This document shows positions 40,471 to 48,946 of a stretch of DNA of 64,000 nt, piece after piece. Numbering within the stretch: the stretch's first letter is position 1; each line of letters starts with the position of its first letter. The notes under the pieces are model-generated. The model did not search any database. It had not been told where the DNA came from and saw only the letters and a program-made list of their open reading frames with translations. The translations under genes were made by a program, and so were the position numbers. Source of the stretch: DATLNF01 sp046590575 (GTDB lineage: Bacteria > Actinomycetota > Actinomycetes > BP-191); NCBI GenBank assembly GCA_046590575.1, contig JBKJUS010000107.1, positions 43,102 through 107,101 on the forward strand, written 5' to 3'.

Positions 40471-41352
40471 ATGCCGGCGAATGTGTTCTCGTCCGTCGAC
40501 GACGTGCAGCAGCGCCTCGCCGATGCCGGCTACCTCGCCGACGCGGCGATCGCGACCACCGTCTTCCTCGCGGACCGCCTGGACAAGCCGCTGCTGGTCG
40601 AGGGGCCGGCGGGCGTCGGCAAGACCGAGCTGGCCAAGGCGATCGCGAACGCCACAGGGTCCGAGCTCATCCGGCTGCAGTGCTATGAGGGCCTCGACGA
40701 GTCGCGAGCTCTCTACGAGTGGAACTACAAGAAGCAGCTGCTGCGGATCCAGGTCGCGCGCGAAGACGAAGGCGGGGCGTCGTGGTCCGCTGTCCACGAC
40801 GACATCTTCAGCGAGGAGTTCCTGCTCTCCCGTCCGCTGTTGACGGCGATCAGGCGCTCTGAGCCGACGGTGCTGCTGGTCGATGAGACCGACAAGGCCG
40901 ACGTCGAGGTGGAGGGGCTGCTGCTCGAGGTGCTCAGCGACTACCAGGTGACGATACCTGAGCTCGGCACCATCGTCGCAGTCCGCAAGCCCTTGGTGGT
41001 CCTCACGTCGAACGCGACCCGCGAGCTGTCCGAGGCGCTGAAGCGTCGCTGCCTCTACCTGCATCTGGACTACCCCGCCTTTGAGCGGGAGAAGGCGATC
41101 GTCCTGTCGCGGGTGCCGGAGATCGCGGAGGCGCTGGCCGAGCAGCTGGTCCGCACGATTCGCACGTTGCGCGCGCTCGAGTTGAAGAAGGCGCCATCGG
41201 TGGCGGAGAGCATCGACTGGGCCCGCACGCTCGTTGCCTTGGGCCTCGATACCCTCGACGAGGCGGCGGTGCGGGACACTCTCGGGGTCGTTCTCAAGCA
41301 CGTCGGAGATCACACCCGAGCGGTTCGGGAGCTCCGCCTCGGTGAGGCTTGA
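40471..41352 (+). CDS. MoxR-family AAA+ ATPase
   Basis: The 293-residue product is a MoxR ATPase with Walker A EGPAGVGKTELAKAIA (about 45-60), Walker B VLLVDETDKAD and sensor region TSNATRELSEALKRRCLYL. MoxR proteins act with VWA-domain partners in metal-cofactor insertion or complex assembly. Such a partner follows at 41435. A longer frame from 40300 is rejected because ATG 40471 starts the conserved sequence after GGAGG. Confidence 0.92.
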   Translation: MPANVFSSVDDVQQRLADAGYLADAAIATTVFLADRLDKPLLVEGPAGVGKTELAKAIANATGSELIRLQCYEGLDESRALYEWNYKKQLLRIQVAREDEGGASWSAVHDDIFSEEFLLSRPLLTAIRRSEPTVLLVDETDKADVEVEGLLLEVLSDYQVTIPELGTIVAVRKPLVVLTSNATRELSEALKRRCLYLHLDYPAFEREKAIVLSRVPEIAEALAEQLVRTIRTLRALELKKAPSVAESIDWARTLVALGLDTLDEAAVRDTLGVVLKHVGDHTRAVRELRLGEA

Positions 41353-41364
41353 GTGACCTCGTCG

Positions 41365-41424
41365 TTCAACTCCGCGGTACGACGCAACACCTGGCGCGCG
41401 TCGTCGTCGTACTGCGGAGTCGAA
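41365..41424 (+). repeat. Palindromic repeat element, copy 1
   Basis: Arms 41365-41384 and 41405-41424 are inverted repeats with 18 of 20 positions matching, spacer 20 bases. The whole 60-base element matches the reverse complement of 55839-55898, including much of the spacer. It fills the gap between the MoxR and VWA genes. Confidence 0.85.
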
Positions 41425-41434
41425 GGCGGGTGAC

Positions 41435-42850
41435 GTGAGCGGGTTGGTCGACCGCACGGTCGAGATGGTGACCGCCATGCGTGCCGTGGGGATCCCGGTG
41501 AGTCTGGCCGAAGACATTGACGCGGTGCGAGCCCTTGCCGTGGTCCCGCTCCTCGATCGGGAGGCGTTGCGCGCGGGCCTGGCGGCCACCATGGTGAAGC
41601 GCCCGGCACACCGCTCGGCCTTCGACACGCTCTTCGACCTCTATTTTCCGCCAGCAGTCGGCGCCGGGGTGCTGGCGGAGCTGGTTCTGTCTGGCGCCGA
41701 TGCTGACGTTGACGACGAACCGGGGACCGCCGGCCGTCCGGTCGACGGAGAGCTGGCTCGGGAGCGGCTGCGCGCCGCGCTGCACCGGGTGCTGCTGGCC
41801 GGTGACGACGAGGCCTTGAGCCGGCTGGCCCGGGAGGCGGTTCTCACCCTGGGTCGGGCCGACACCCAGCCTGGCCGGCAGAGCTATTTCTCCTACCGGG
41901 TGCTGCGGGCGCTGTCACCGGAAACCCTGATGGCCGGACTGCTCCAGTCGATGCTCACGCCGGACCAGCGCGGGGGCCTGGCTGAACAGGTGGCGCGCCG
42001 CACGGTGTCGGAACGCATGAAGCGCTTCGAGGAGCTGGTCGACGCAGAGGTGCGCCGGCTGCTCGCCGAGGAGAAGGGCGTGGTGCAGGTCGCCCGCACC
42101 GCGGTCCGTACCTTGCCTGAAGACGTCGACTTCATCCGGGCGACGGCGGCGGACATCGCCGAGCTGCGCCGTACCGTGCTGCCACTGGCCCGCCGGCTCG
42201 CCGTCCGACTTGCCGCTCGCCGTCGGCTGGGGCGCCGTGGTCGGCTCGACTTCCGGCGCACGGTCCGGGCGTCGCTGTCGACCGGAGGGGTGCCGGTCGT
42301 CACCCACCATCGGCCGCACAAGCCGCACCGGCCCGAGCTCGTGATCCTCTGCGACGTCAGCGGCTCGGTCAGCGCGTTCGCTCGGTTCACCCTGATGCTC
42401 GCCTACACGCTCAGAGAGCAGTTCGCCAGGGTGCGCGCCTTCGCTTTCGTCGACACCTGCGATGAGGTGACCGAGTTCTTCGCCGGTGACGACTTCGGCG
42501 ACGCCATGCGCCGGCTCACCGAGGAGGCGAAGCTCGTCTGGTTCGACGGGCACAGCGACTATGGACACTCGATCGAGGTTTTTGCCGAGCGTTACCCGGA
42601 CGCCGTCGGCCCGCGCACCTCGCTGCTCATCCTCGGTGACGCGCGCAACAACTACCGGGCGACCGGAGGGGCGACCTTGCGGCGGCTGGCCAACCAGTCG
42701 CGGCACACCTACTGGCTCAATCCTGAGCCGCGCACCTACTGGGGAACGGGTGACTCAGCCGTCCGCGATTACGAGCCGCTCGTTGACCAGATGGTGGAGT
42801 GTCGCAACGCCACTCAGCTCGAGGAGTGGATGCGCACTCTGCTGCGCTGA
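41435..42850 (+). CDS. CoxE-like VWA-domain protein
   Basis: The 471-residue product has an N-terminal helical region and a C-terminal VWA domain (about 300-470) with the MIDAS motif CDVSGSVSAFARF. CoxE-type proteins partner with MoxR ATPases (here 40471), classically in carbon monoxide dehydrogenase maturation, but no coxLMS genes are in the window. The start GTG 41435 lies ten bases past the palindromic repeat, so the repeat lies in the transcribed MoxR-VWA region. Confidence 0.88.
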   Translation: MSGLVDRTVEMVTAMRAVGIPVSLAEDIDAVRALAVVPLLDREALRAGLAATMVKRPAHRSAFDTLFDLYFPPAVGAGVLAELVLSGADADVDDEPGTAGRPVDGELARERLRAALHRVLLAGDDEALSRLAREAVLTLGRADTQPGRQSYFSYRVLRALSPETLMAGLLQSMLTPDQRGGLAEQVARRTVSERMKRFEELVDAEVRRLLAEEKGVVQVARTAVRTLPEDVDFIRATAADIAELRRTVLPLARRLAVRLAARRRLGRRGRLDFRRTVRASLSTGGVPVVTHHRPHKPHRPELVILCDVSGSVSAFARFTLMLAYTLREQFARVRAFAFVDTCDEVTEFFAGDDFGDAMRRLTEEAKLVWFDGHSDYGHSIEVFAERYPDAVGPRTSLLILGDARNNYRATGGATLRRLANQSRHTYWLNPEPRTYWGTGDSAVRDYEPLVDQMVECRNATQLEEWMRTLLR

Positions 42851-42868
42851 CGCCGATAGGGTCGGATC

Positions 42869-43474
42869 GTGGAGGGACGGCGGCGGCGGCTCGGGGTGAT
42901 GGGGGGCACGTTCGACCCCATTCATCACGGCCATCTCGTGTGCGCATCCGAGGTGGCTAGCCTCTTCGATCTCGACGAGGTCGTCTTCGTGCCAACCGGC
43001 GAGCCCTGGCAGAAGCACGAGAGCCCGGTGAGCCCCGCTGAGGACCGCTATCTCATGACGGTCATCGCGACGTCGACCAACCCGATGTTCACGGTGAGCA
43101 GGATGGAGATCGACCGGACCGGACCGACGTACACCATCGACACCTTGCGCACGCTGCGCGAGGAGCGCGGTGCCGACGTTGACCTCTATTTCATCACCGG
43201 TGCTGACGCGCTCACCCAGATCCTCTCGTGGCGGGACCCGGAGGAGATGCTCTCGCTCGCCCGGTTCGTCGGCGCGACCCGTCCTGGCTATGCGCTCAGT
43301 GACCATGCTCTGCCCCAGGACTCGGTGAGCTTGGTCGAGATCCCGGCGCTCGCGATCTCCTCCTCCGACTGCCGTGACCGGGTACGCCGGGGCGCGCCGA
43401 TCTGGTATCTCGTGCCGGACAGCGTCGTGCGCTACATCGACAAGCAGCGCCTCTACCTACAGGTGCCGGCGTGA
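42869..43474 (+). CDS. nadD: Nicotinate-nucleotide adenylyltransferase
   Basis: NadD adenylates nicotinate mononucleotide in NAD synthesis. The 201-residue product has the nucleotidyltransferase motif GGTFDPIHHGHLV at about 13-25 and the late ISSSDCRDRVRRG, VPDSVVRYI motifs. GTG 42869 follows the VWA gene. The LCP gene overlaps its stop by GTGA. Confidence 0.94.
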   Translation: MEGRRRRLGVMGGTFDPIHHGHLVCASEVASLFDLDEVVFVPTGEPWQKHESPVSPAEDRYLMTVIATSTNPMFTVSRMEIDRTGPTYTIDTLRTLREERGADVDLYFITGADALTQILSWRDPEEMLSLARFVGATRPGYALSDHALPQDSVSLVEIPALAISSSDCRDRVRRGAPIWYLVPDSVVRYIDKQRLYLQVPA

Positions 43475-44775
43475 GCGCGCCCGGCGCGTCGAGTCGCGGC
43501 CGTCGACGGAAGAAGAGGTTCAGCGGTGCTCGTCCGCCAGGCACACCGGACAAGCAGCTCAACCAGGCGCTCACGTCCACCGGGTCGACGCGGCTCCAGA
43601 AGCGACAGGACCGAGTCCGCAAGCGTCGCATCGGCGGAGCAGGTGCGCTGGTAGCTCTCGGCGCGGTAGTCGTCCTCGTCGCGGCATTCCTCGTCCGGAC
43701 GGCTGTCACCGACGACCCCGCGGTCAAGCCGGCTGCCCGAACCCAGCGAACGCTTCTGCTGCAGATTCAGGGCGTCACCAAGCTCGCCCGCTCAAGCGTC
43801 CTGTTGGCCCACGACCCAGCCAACGGGCGCGCGTCGATGACCTTCGTGCCGCCCGGTGTGCTGGCCCAGGCACCCGGGCTCGGGACCGTGCCCTTCGAGG
43901 AGGCCCTGCAGCTACGTGGCGTGGCGGCGTCGCGGGGAGCTCTTGCCGACCTGCTCGGCGTCACTGTCGACCAGGACTGGACGCTGACCGAAGCCGGGTT
44001 CATCGGCCTCATTGACCGGTTGGGCGGCATCCAGGCGGATGTGGACGTGGACGTCGTCGTACCCGTCGGAGGGGGGCGCAAAGTCGTCCTCGTCCCGCCC
44101 GGTCCCAACCAAGCGCTCGACGGCGCTCGGGCCCTCGCCTTCGCCACGTACCTGGCCCCGGGCGAGGACCAGCTCGGCGCGTTCCCGCGATTGCAGGCGG
44201 TGCTCGTCGGGCTGCTGGGCGCGATCGACACGGCCCCTGCGCTGACCCCCGTGCTCCAGGCCACTAGCCGGGCCGCTCCTTCGTCGCTGTCGCCACCGCG
44301 GCTCGCCGAGCTGCTTGTCGGCATTGCGGGCAGCCGGCGTGCCGACGATCTCTCGGTAGCCACCCTGCCGGTCGTGCCCATCGACAGTGGCGCCCCTCGC
44401 CTGCGCTACCGCCTCGACGAGGTCCCTGCCCTGGAGCTGGTCAAGCGCGTGTTGGCGGAGTCCGTGCCGCCCGGTCGATTCGAGGGGGACAAGCGGGTCA
44501 TCATCCAGAACGGTGTTGGTTCGCCTGCGCTCACCACGACCGCGCAGCAGAGGCTCAGCGCCGCGGGGTTCGACATCGTGCGCACCGGTAATGCCAACCG
44601 TTTCGACTACGCCGCGTCGGTCATCCTCGTCAAGGACGCGACGGCCGCCTCCAACCAGCTCGGCGCCGAGGTCGCTCGGGCCCTTGGCCTCCGGGTTTCT
44701 GCCATCCGAGTCAACTCCCAGCGCAACACCGTGACCGACGTGATCGTGATTCTGGGACGTGACTTCAAGCGGTAG
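43471..44775 (+). CDS. LytR-CpsA-Psr-like membrane protein with LytR_C domain
   Basis: The 434-residue product has a basic N-terminal region, one membrane helix at about 56-75 (GALVALGAVVVLVAAFLV), a degenerate LCP domain (LLLQIQG, ALDGARALAFATYLAPGEDQLGAFPRLQAVL) and a C-terminal LytR_C domain ending VIVILGRDF. LCP enzymes attach glycopolymers to the cell wall; key Arg and Asp residues seem only partly kept, so activity is uncertain. It separates nadD from rsfS, as in many actinobacteria. Confidence 0.82.
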   Translation: MSAPGASSRGRRRKKRFSGARPPGTPDKQLNQALTSTGSTRLQKRQDRVRKRRIGGAGALVALGAVVVLVAAFLVRTAVTDDPAVKPAARTQRTLLLQIQGVTKLARSSVLLAHDPANGRASMTFVPPGVLAQAPGLGTVPFEEALQLRGVAASRGALADLLGVTVDQDWTLTEAGFIGLIDRLGGIQADVDVDVVVPVGGGRKVVLVPPGPNQALDGARALAFATYLAPGEDQLGAFPRLQAVLVGLLGAIDTAPALTPVLQATSRAAPSSLSPPRLAELLVGIAGSRRADDLSVATLPVVPIDSGAPRLRYRLDEVPALELVKRVLAESVPPGRFEGDKRVIIQNGVGSPALTTTAQQRLSAAGFDIVRTGNANRFDYAASVILVKDATAASNQLGAEVARALGLRVSAIRVNSQRNTVTDVIVILGRDFKR

Positions 44776-44850
44776 GCGTGGACCGGGTCGGCTGCCCTTC
44801 GAAAGATGTGTCACCCTAGTGACGACGTCACTTCACCTCGAGGACTGCCC

Positions 44851-45252
44851 TTGTCTGCACAGCCACGCGCGATCGAGCTTGCCCTGGCCGCCGCTCAGGC
44901 GGCCGCCGACAAGCAGGCCCACGACATCGTCCTGTTGGACGTGAGTGAGCAGCTGGTCATCACCGACTGCTTTGTCATCGCCTCCGCGCCCAACGAGCGA
45001 CTTGTCGGCGCCATCGTCGACGCGGTCGAGGGCCAGCTCCGCGAGATCGGCGCCAAGCCGGTCCGGCGTGAAGGAAGCGGTGAGGGTCGGTGGGTCCTGC
45101 TCGACTTCATCGACATCGTCGTGCACGTCCAGCACGCTGAGGAGCGACAGTTCTACGCGCTTGAGCGGCTCTGGAAAGACTGCCCAACCATCCCCTTCAC
45201 TGAGGCCGCCCTATCGGCCCCCCGCGATGTCGCCGAGGGCGCGGGTCGGTGA
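44851..45252 (+). CDS. rsfS: Ribosome silencing factor RsfS
   Basis: RsfS binds L14 and blocks subunit joining in starvation. The 133-residue product has KQAHDIVLLDVSEQLVITDCFVIA and WVLLDFIDIVVHVQHAEERQFYALE, the family signature. TTG 44851 is chosen with GAGGA upstream; an ATG at 44806 would add 15 non-conserved residues. It overlaps the phosphatase gene by four bases. Confidence 0.93.
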   Translation: MSAQPRAIELALAAAQAAADKQAHDIVLLDVSEQLVITDCFVIASAPNERLVGAIVDAVEGQLREIGAKPVRREGSGEGRWVLLDFIDIVVHVQHAEERQFYALERLWKDCPTIPFTEAALSAPRDVAEGAGR

Positions 45253-45911
45253 CCGCCAAGGTCGAGGTCGTCCTGTGGCGACACGGCCAGAGCGAGTGGA
45301 ACGCCGCAGGTCGCTTTCAAGGGCAGCTGGAGTCCGATCTCGATGAGACAGGTCGCCGGCAGGTGGCCGAGGCCGCCGTACCGCTGGCTGAGCTCAAGCC
45401 GGCCCGTTTGGTGAGCTCTGACCTCAGGCGAGCGGTCGACAGCGCAGCGGCGCTGGCCGACCGCGCCAGTCTCGAGGTCCGCTACGACGCACGGCTGCGC
45501 GAGGTCGACCTAGGGCAGTGGAGCGGGCTCACCCGTGACGAGGTGCGCTCGCAGTTCCCCGACGAGTTCGCCGCCTGGCAGACCGGACAGGACATCACCC
45601 GCGGCGGTGGCGAGACGTTCGCGGAGGTCGGTCGGCGAGCTGCGGCGGTCGTGAACGAGAACCTGGCCGATTTGGAGGGGGACGCGGGACCGTTGGTGCT
45701 CGTGACCCACGGCGGAACTGTGCTCAGCGCGCTCGTCGAGCTCCTCGAGCTGCCCTGGGAGGTTCGTCGACGCTTCGGCCCGCTCGGCAACGCTCGATGG
45801 TCGCGGCTCAGTGCCACTCCGGACGGCGCTGGGTGGCGCCTGTCGGAGCACAACGTCGGGATCGACGAACGCGCGATCGCCGGCTTCGGCGATGATGTCG
45901 CCCGCCGTTGA
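45249..45911 (+). CDS. gpgP: Histidine phosphatase, probable glucosyl-3-phosphoglycerate phosphatase
   Basis: The 220-residue product is a phosphoglycerate mutase-like phosphatase with VLWRHGQSEWN (phosphohistidine) and VLVTHGGTV. The order nadD, rsfS, this gene, then an OctT-like gene matches the mycobacterial region where the phosphatase is GpgP, making glucosylglycerate for methylglucose lipopolysaccharide. The specific role rests on synteny. Confidence 0.85.
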   Translation: MTAKVEVVLWRHGQSEWNAAGRFQGQLESDLDETGRRQVAEAAVPLAELKPARLVSSDLRRAVDSAAALADRASLEVRYDARLREVDLGQWSGLTRDEVRSQFPDEFAAWQTGQDITRGGGETFAEVGRRAAAVVNENLADLEGDAGPLVLVTHGGTVLSALVELLELPWEVRRRFGPLGNARWSRLSATPDGAGWRLSEHNVGIDERAIAGFGDDVARR

Positions 45912-46071
45912 CCGCTGTGATCTTGGGTGAATGCACCTTCGGCGGTGGAAGCCAGTTGGCGTACTGGCTGTGGGCCAATTGCGCAAACGGCTGACGGATG
46001 CCGGATCGGATGAGACGCTGTGCGTCACACCGGGCCGCGGATGTCGTGGCTGAGCCGAAAGGTCCCTCGCC

Positions 46072-47412
46072 GTGATCGCTCGCCTGCTGCCCTGCGTGAC
46101 TGCGTTTGCCCTCGCTGGGGCGCTGGCCGGACTGCCGAGCGGACCGGCCGCAGCCGCCCCGCCGAGCCATGCTGCTGATGGGCACCGAGCGGTGCCCGGC
46201 GAGATCCTGGTCGGGTACGACGCGGGTGCGTCGGCGAGTGACCGGGCCCGAGCGCGCGGTCGCGCGGGCGCCGAGTTGGTCGAGACGGTCGTGGCAGGGG
46301 ACATCGACACGACGGTGGTCGAGCTCGTCCGGGTGCCGCCCAGCACCGACCGGTCTCAGGCGCAGCGGGACATCGCGGCGGACCCGGTCGTTGCCTTCAG
46401 TGAGCCCAACTACGTGGTCACCAAGGACGCGACGGGAGTCTCGACCGACCCATATCTCACCGACGGGAAGCTCTGGGGCATGAAGGGTGGATTCGGCAGC
46501 AACGCTGAGTCCGCCTGGGCGACAACCTCGACCGGCAGCGCGTCGGTGTACGTCGGTGTCATCGACGAGGGCATCCAATTCACCCACCCGGACCTGGCCG
46601 GCCAGGTGTGGACCAACCCGTTCGACGCGGCCGATGGTGCGGACAACGATGGCAACGGCTATGTCGACGACATCCATGGCTGGGACTTCGCCGGCAACAA
46701 CAACACGATCTATGACGGTGGCAACAAGGGCACGCAGGACGACCATGGCACGCACGTCTCCGGAACGATCGGTGCGAAGGCAGACGGACGCGGCGTCGTC
46801 GGCGTCAACTGGAACGTCACGATGATCTCCGGCAAGTTCCTCGGCCGCACCGGCGGCACCCTCGCCAACGCGGTCAAGGCGGTCGACTACTTCACCAACC
46901 TCAAGACGCGGCACGGCCTCAATATCGTGGCCACCAACAACTCCTGGGGCGGCGGTGGGTTCTCACAGTCGCTGTTCGACGCCATCAGCCGGGCAAATGC
47001 TGCCAACATCCTTTTCGTCGCGGCGGCTGGGAACGACGGCCTGAGCAACGACAGCACCCTGCGCTACCCGAGCAGCTACAACGTGGCCAACGTCATCGCC
47101 GTTGCGGCCATCGATGTCAACGGCGCCCTGGCGAGCTTCTCCAACTTCGGCGCTGCCCAGGTCGACTTGGGCGCTCCTGGCGTGGGCGTCTGGTCCACGA
47201 CGGCGAAGGACACCTACTCGTCGTACAACGGCACCTCGATGGCGGCTCCGCACGTGACCGGCGCCGTCGCCCTATATGCCGCCGCGAAGCCTGGGTCCTC
47301 TGCCGCGCAGATCAAGAACGCGATCCTGACGGGTGCCACCCCCACTGGGTCGCTCGCGGGCAAGACTCTCACCGGGGGACGGCTGGACATCCCCGTGACG
47401 CTCACGAAGTAG
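46072..47412 (+). CDS. Secreted subtilisin-like serine protease (S8)
   Basis: The 446-residue product has a signal peptide (about 1-28), an inhibitor-type propeptide (about 38-120, PGEILVGYDAGAS ... VAFSEPNYVV) and a subtilase domain with Asp in GVIDEGIQFTHPDL, His in DDHGTHVSGTIG, Asn in NNSWGGG and Ser in NGTSMAAPHVTG. In the Asp motif, Glu replaces the common Thr/Ser. The start is GTG. The 160-base gap upstream shows no clear structure. Confidence 0.93.
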   Translation: MIARLLPCVTAFALAGALAGLPSGPAAAAPPSHAADGHRAVPGEILVGYDAGASASDRARARGRAGAELVETVVAGDIDTTVVELVRVPPSTDRSQAQRDIAADPVVAFSEPNYVVTKDATGVSTDPYLTDGKLWGMKGGFGSNAESAWATTSTGSASVYVGVIDEGIQFTHPDLAGQVWTNPFDAADGADNDGNGYVDDIHGWDFAGNNNTIYDGGNKGTQDDHGTHVSGTIGAKADGRGVVGVNWNVTMISGKFLGRTGGTLANAVKAVDYFTNLKTRHGLNIVATNNSWGGGGFSQSLFDAISRANAANILFVAAAGNDGLSNDSTLRYPSSYNVANVIAVAAIDVNGALASFSNFGAAQVDLGAPGVGVWSTTAKDTYSSYNGTSMAAPHVTGAVALYAAAKPGSSAAQIKNAILTGATPTGSLAGKTLTGGRLDIPVTLTK

Positions 47413-47458
47413 CGAGTTTTCCGCGGAGCACAGCCTCGTCTAGAGTGGTCCGCGGTAC

Positions 47459-47531
47459 GGGGCTTTAGCTCAGTTGGTAGAGCATCACGCTGGCAGCGTG
47501 AGGGTCAGGAGTTCGAGTCTCCTAAGCTCCA
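47459..47531 (+). tRNA. tRNA-Ala (anticodon GGC)
   Basis: A 73-base cloverleaf: acceptor GGGGCTT/AAGCTCC with the G3-U70 pair that marks alanine tRNAs, D arm GCTCAGTTGGTAGAGC, anticodon stem TCACG/CGTGA with loop CTGGCAG (anticodon GGC), and T arm AGGAG/CTCCT with TTCGAGT. CCA is not encoded. It lies between the subtilase and the OctT-like gene. Confidence 0.96.
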
Positions 47532-47568
47532 CTCTTACCGGATCTGGCGCCTGTGCGAGGCTCTGCCC

Positions 47569-48285
47569 GTGTCGGGTGACGTGCGTCGGGTGCTGGTCGT
47601 CGCCGACTCGCTCGCTTTCCACGGCCCGGAACGGCCCGAGCTCCTGACCGAGCCGGCGCTCTGGCCCAACGTCATGGCACGTGAGCTCGGGGCTGCTGTC
47701 GATTGGTCGGTGGGCTTCGGCTGGACCGCGCGCGAGGCCTGGTGGGCACTGACCAAGGACCCGGTCGTCTACTCTCTGCTGCTTCCGCGCGCCGACGCTG
47801 TCATCCTGGCCGTGGGCGGCATGGATCACCTGCCGGCCATGGTGCCGACGTACCTGCGGGAAGGACTGTCCTACCTGCGTCCCGGAGCGCTGCGGCGGTG
47901 GGTGAAGCGGGTCTACCACCAGGCGCACCCGCACGGCGTGCGCCTGCTCGGCGGGCGGCTGCGGGTGCTGCCGCAGGCTGCTACGGATGCCTACCTGACG
48001 CGGTGCGTCGAGGCGCTACGACTCGTGCGTCCGGGCCTGCCGGTGCTCGGCATCGTCCCGTCGCCGTATCGGTCGGGTTATCACGGCGACCTCGTCGTCA
48101 CGCACGCTCCGGCCGTTGCCGCCCACCGCGACTGGGGAGCTCGGATGGGGGTTCCGCTGATCGACCTCGACGCGATCATCACGCCGTACGCCGACGCGGG
48201 CCGGCTGAACGCCGACGGCCTGCACTGGTGCTGGGACGCCCACGCTGACGTCGGGCGAGCGGTGGCCGCCGCGCTGGCGGACTAG
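47569..48285 (+). CDS. OctT-like SGNH hydrolase/acyltransferase (diglucosylglycerate octanoyltransferase-like)
   Basis: The 238-residue product has an SGNH-type start (VLVVADSLAFHG) with the usual Ser in ADSL, an early GG region (VGGMDHLP) and a DGLHWCWDAH end that supplies Asp/His. The location just beyond the GpgP-like phosphatase matches mycobacterial octT, which octanoylates diglucosylglycerate. The start is a GTG. The specific acyl acceptor is inferred from synteny; the fold call is firmer. Confidence 0.78.
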   Translation: MSGDVRRVLVVADSLAFHGPERPELLTEPALWPNVMARELGAAVDWSVGFGWTAREAWWALTKDPVVYSLLLPRADAVILAVGGMDHLPAMVPTYLREGLSYLRPGALRRWVKRVYHQAHPHGVRLLGGRLRVLPQAATDAYLTRCVEALRLVRPGLPVLGIVPSPYRSGYHGDLVVTHAPAVAAHRDWGARMGVPLIDLDAIITPYADAGRLNADGLHWCWDAHADVGRAVAAALAD

Positions 48286-48305
48286 CCCGATGGCAGGATG
48301 GCGCC

Positions 48306-48788
48306 ATGCCCGACCTCGTGCGTCGAAGGGCAGCGCGGGTCCTCGTCGTCGACCCCGACGGGCGGTTGCTGCTGATGCACGGCTTCGACCCGCAGAAGCC
48401 GTCGGTGGGTTACTGGTTCACGCCCGGAGGCGGTCTCCAGCCCGGCGAGTCCATGGAGCAGGCGGCGGTGCGGGAGATGGGCGAGGAGACTGGCTTCGCA
48501 GTGTCGCCCACCGACCTGGGCTCGCCGGTCTGGCACGACGTGACCGTGTTCTCGTTCGAGGGTCGCACCTACGAGCAGTCCCAGGACTACTTCCTGTTGC
48601 GGGTGCCGTGCTTCACCGCCGCACCGGTGGCCTTCGAGGCGCACGAGGCGCGCAGTGTGCGCGGCCTCGCCTGGTGGACGCTCGAGTCTTTGGCGGCGAC
48701 GACCGAGACTTTCCACCCAGCCTGTCTCGTCGGGCTGGTCACGGGGTTGCTCGCCGAGGGTGCGGTGCCAGACATATCGGCGGGGTGA
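48306..48788 (+). CDS. NUDIX hydrolase
   Basis: The 160-residue product has a full Nudix box, which begins GGGLQPGESMEQAAVREMG and continues EETGF, at about residues 40-63. Family members hydrolyse nucleoside diphosphate derivatives; the substrate is unknown. It ends 29 bases before the leuS leader peptide. Confidence 0.92.
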   Translation: MPDLVRRRAARVLVVDPDGRLLLMHGFDPQKPSVGYWFTPGGGLQPGESMEQAAVREMGEETGFAVSPTDLGSPVWHDVTVFSFEGRTYEQSQDYFLLRVPCFTAAPVAFEAHEARSVRGLAWWTLESLAATTETFHPACLVGLVTGLLAEGAVPDISAG

Positions 48789-48817
48789 CGAGGCTCCGGG
48801 TGTGTACGATCGGCGCC

Positions 48818-48859
48818 ATGCACGACGCCGTACGCCCGCTTCTTCCCGAGCCGCGCTGA
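48818..48859 (+). CDS. Probable leuS leader peptide with tandem CTT leucine codons
   Basis: A 13-codon frame encodes MHDAVRPLLPEPR and stops at 48857-48859. It contains two adjacent CTT codons (48839-48844), rare for leucine in this GC-rich genome. Immediately after, CCGCGCTG (48851-48858) pairs with CAGCGCGG (48873-48880), and a terminator follows before leuS. This is the layout of ribosome-mediated attenuation, in which scarce Leu-tRNA would stall the ribosome and favour readthrough. Confidence 0.65.
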   Translation: MHDAVRPLLPEPR

Positions 48860-48881
48860 GCAGAGCACTGCGCAGCGCGGC

Positions 48882-48911
48882 GACCCCTCGTGGACGGCGA
48901 GGGGTCTTTTC
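48882..48911 (+). terminator. Rho-independent terminator/attenuator before leuS
   Basis: GACCCCTCG (48882-48890) pairs perfectly with CGAGGGGTC (48898-48906) around the loop TGGACGG and is followed by TTTTCT. It stands 36 bases before the leuS start, downstream of the leader peptide, as expected for an attenuator. Confidence 0.85.
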
Positions 48912-48946
48912 TATTTCGGCGCACGATGCACACCCGGGAGACAGTG

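Noticed and set aside
45912..46071. Riboswitch upstream of the secreted subtilase
   Set aside because: Secreted proteases in actinobacteria sometimes have leader riboswitches, but I could not fit any known consensus here.
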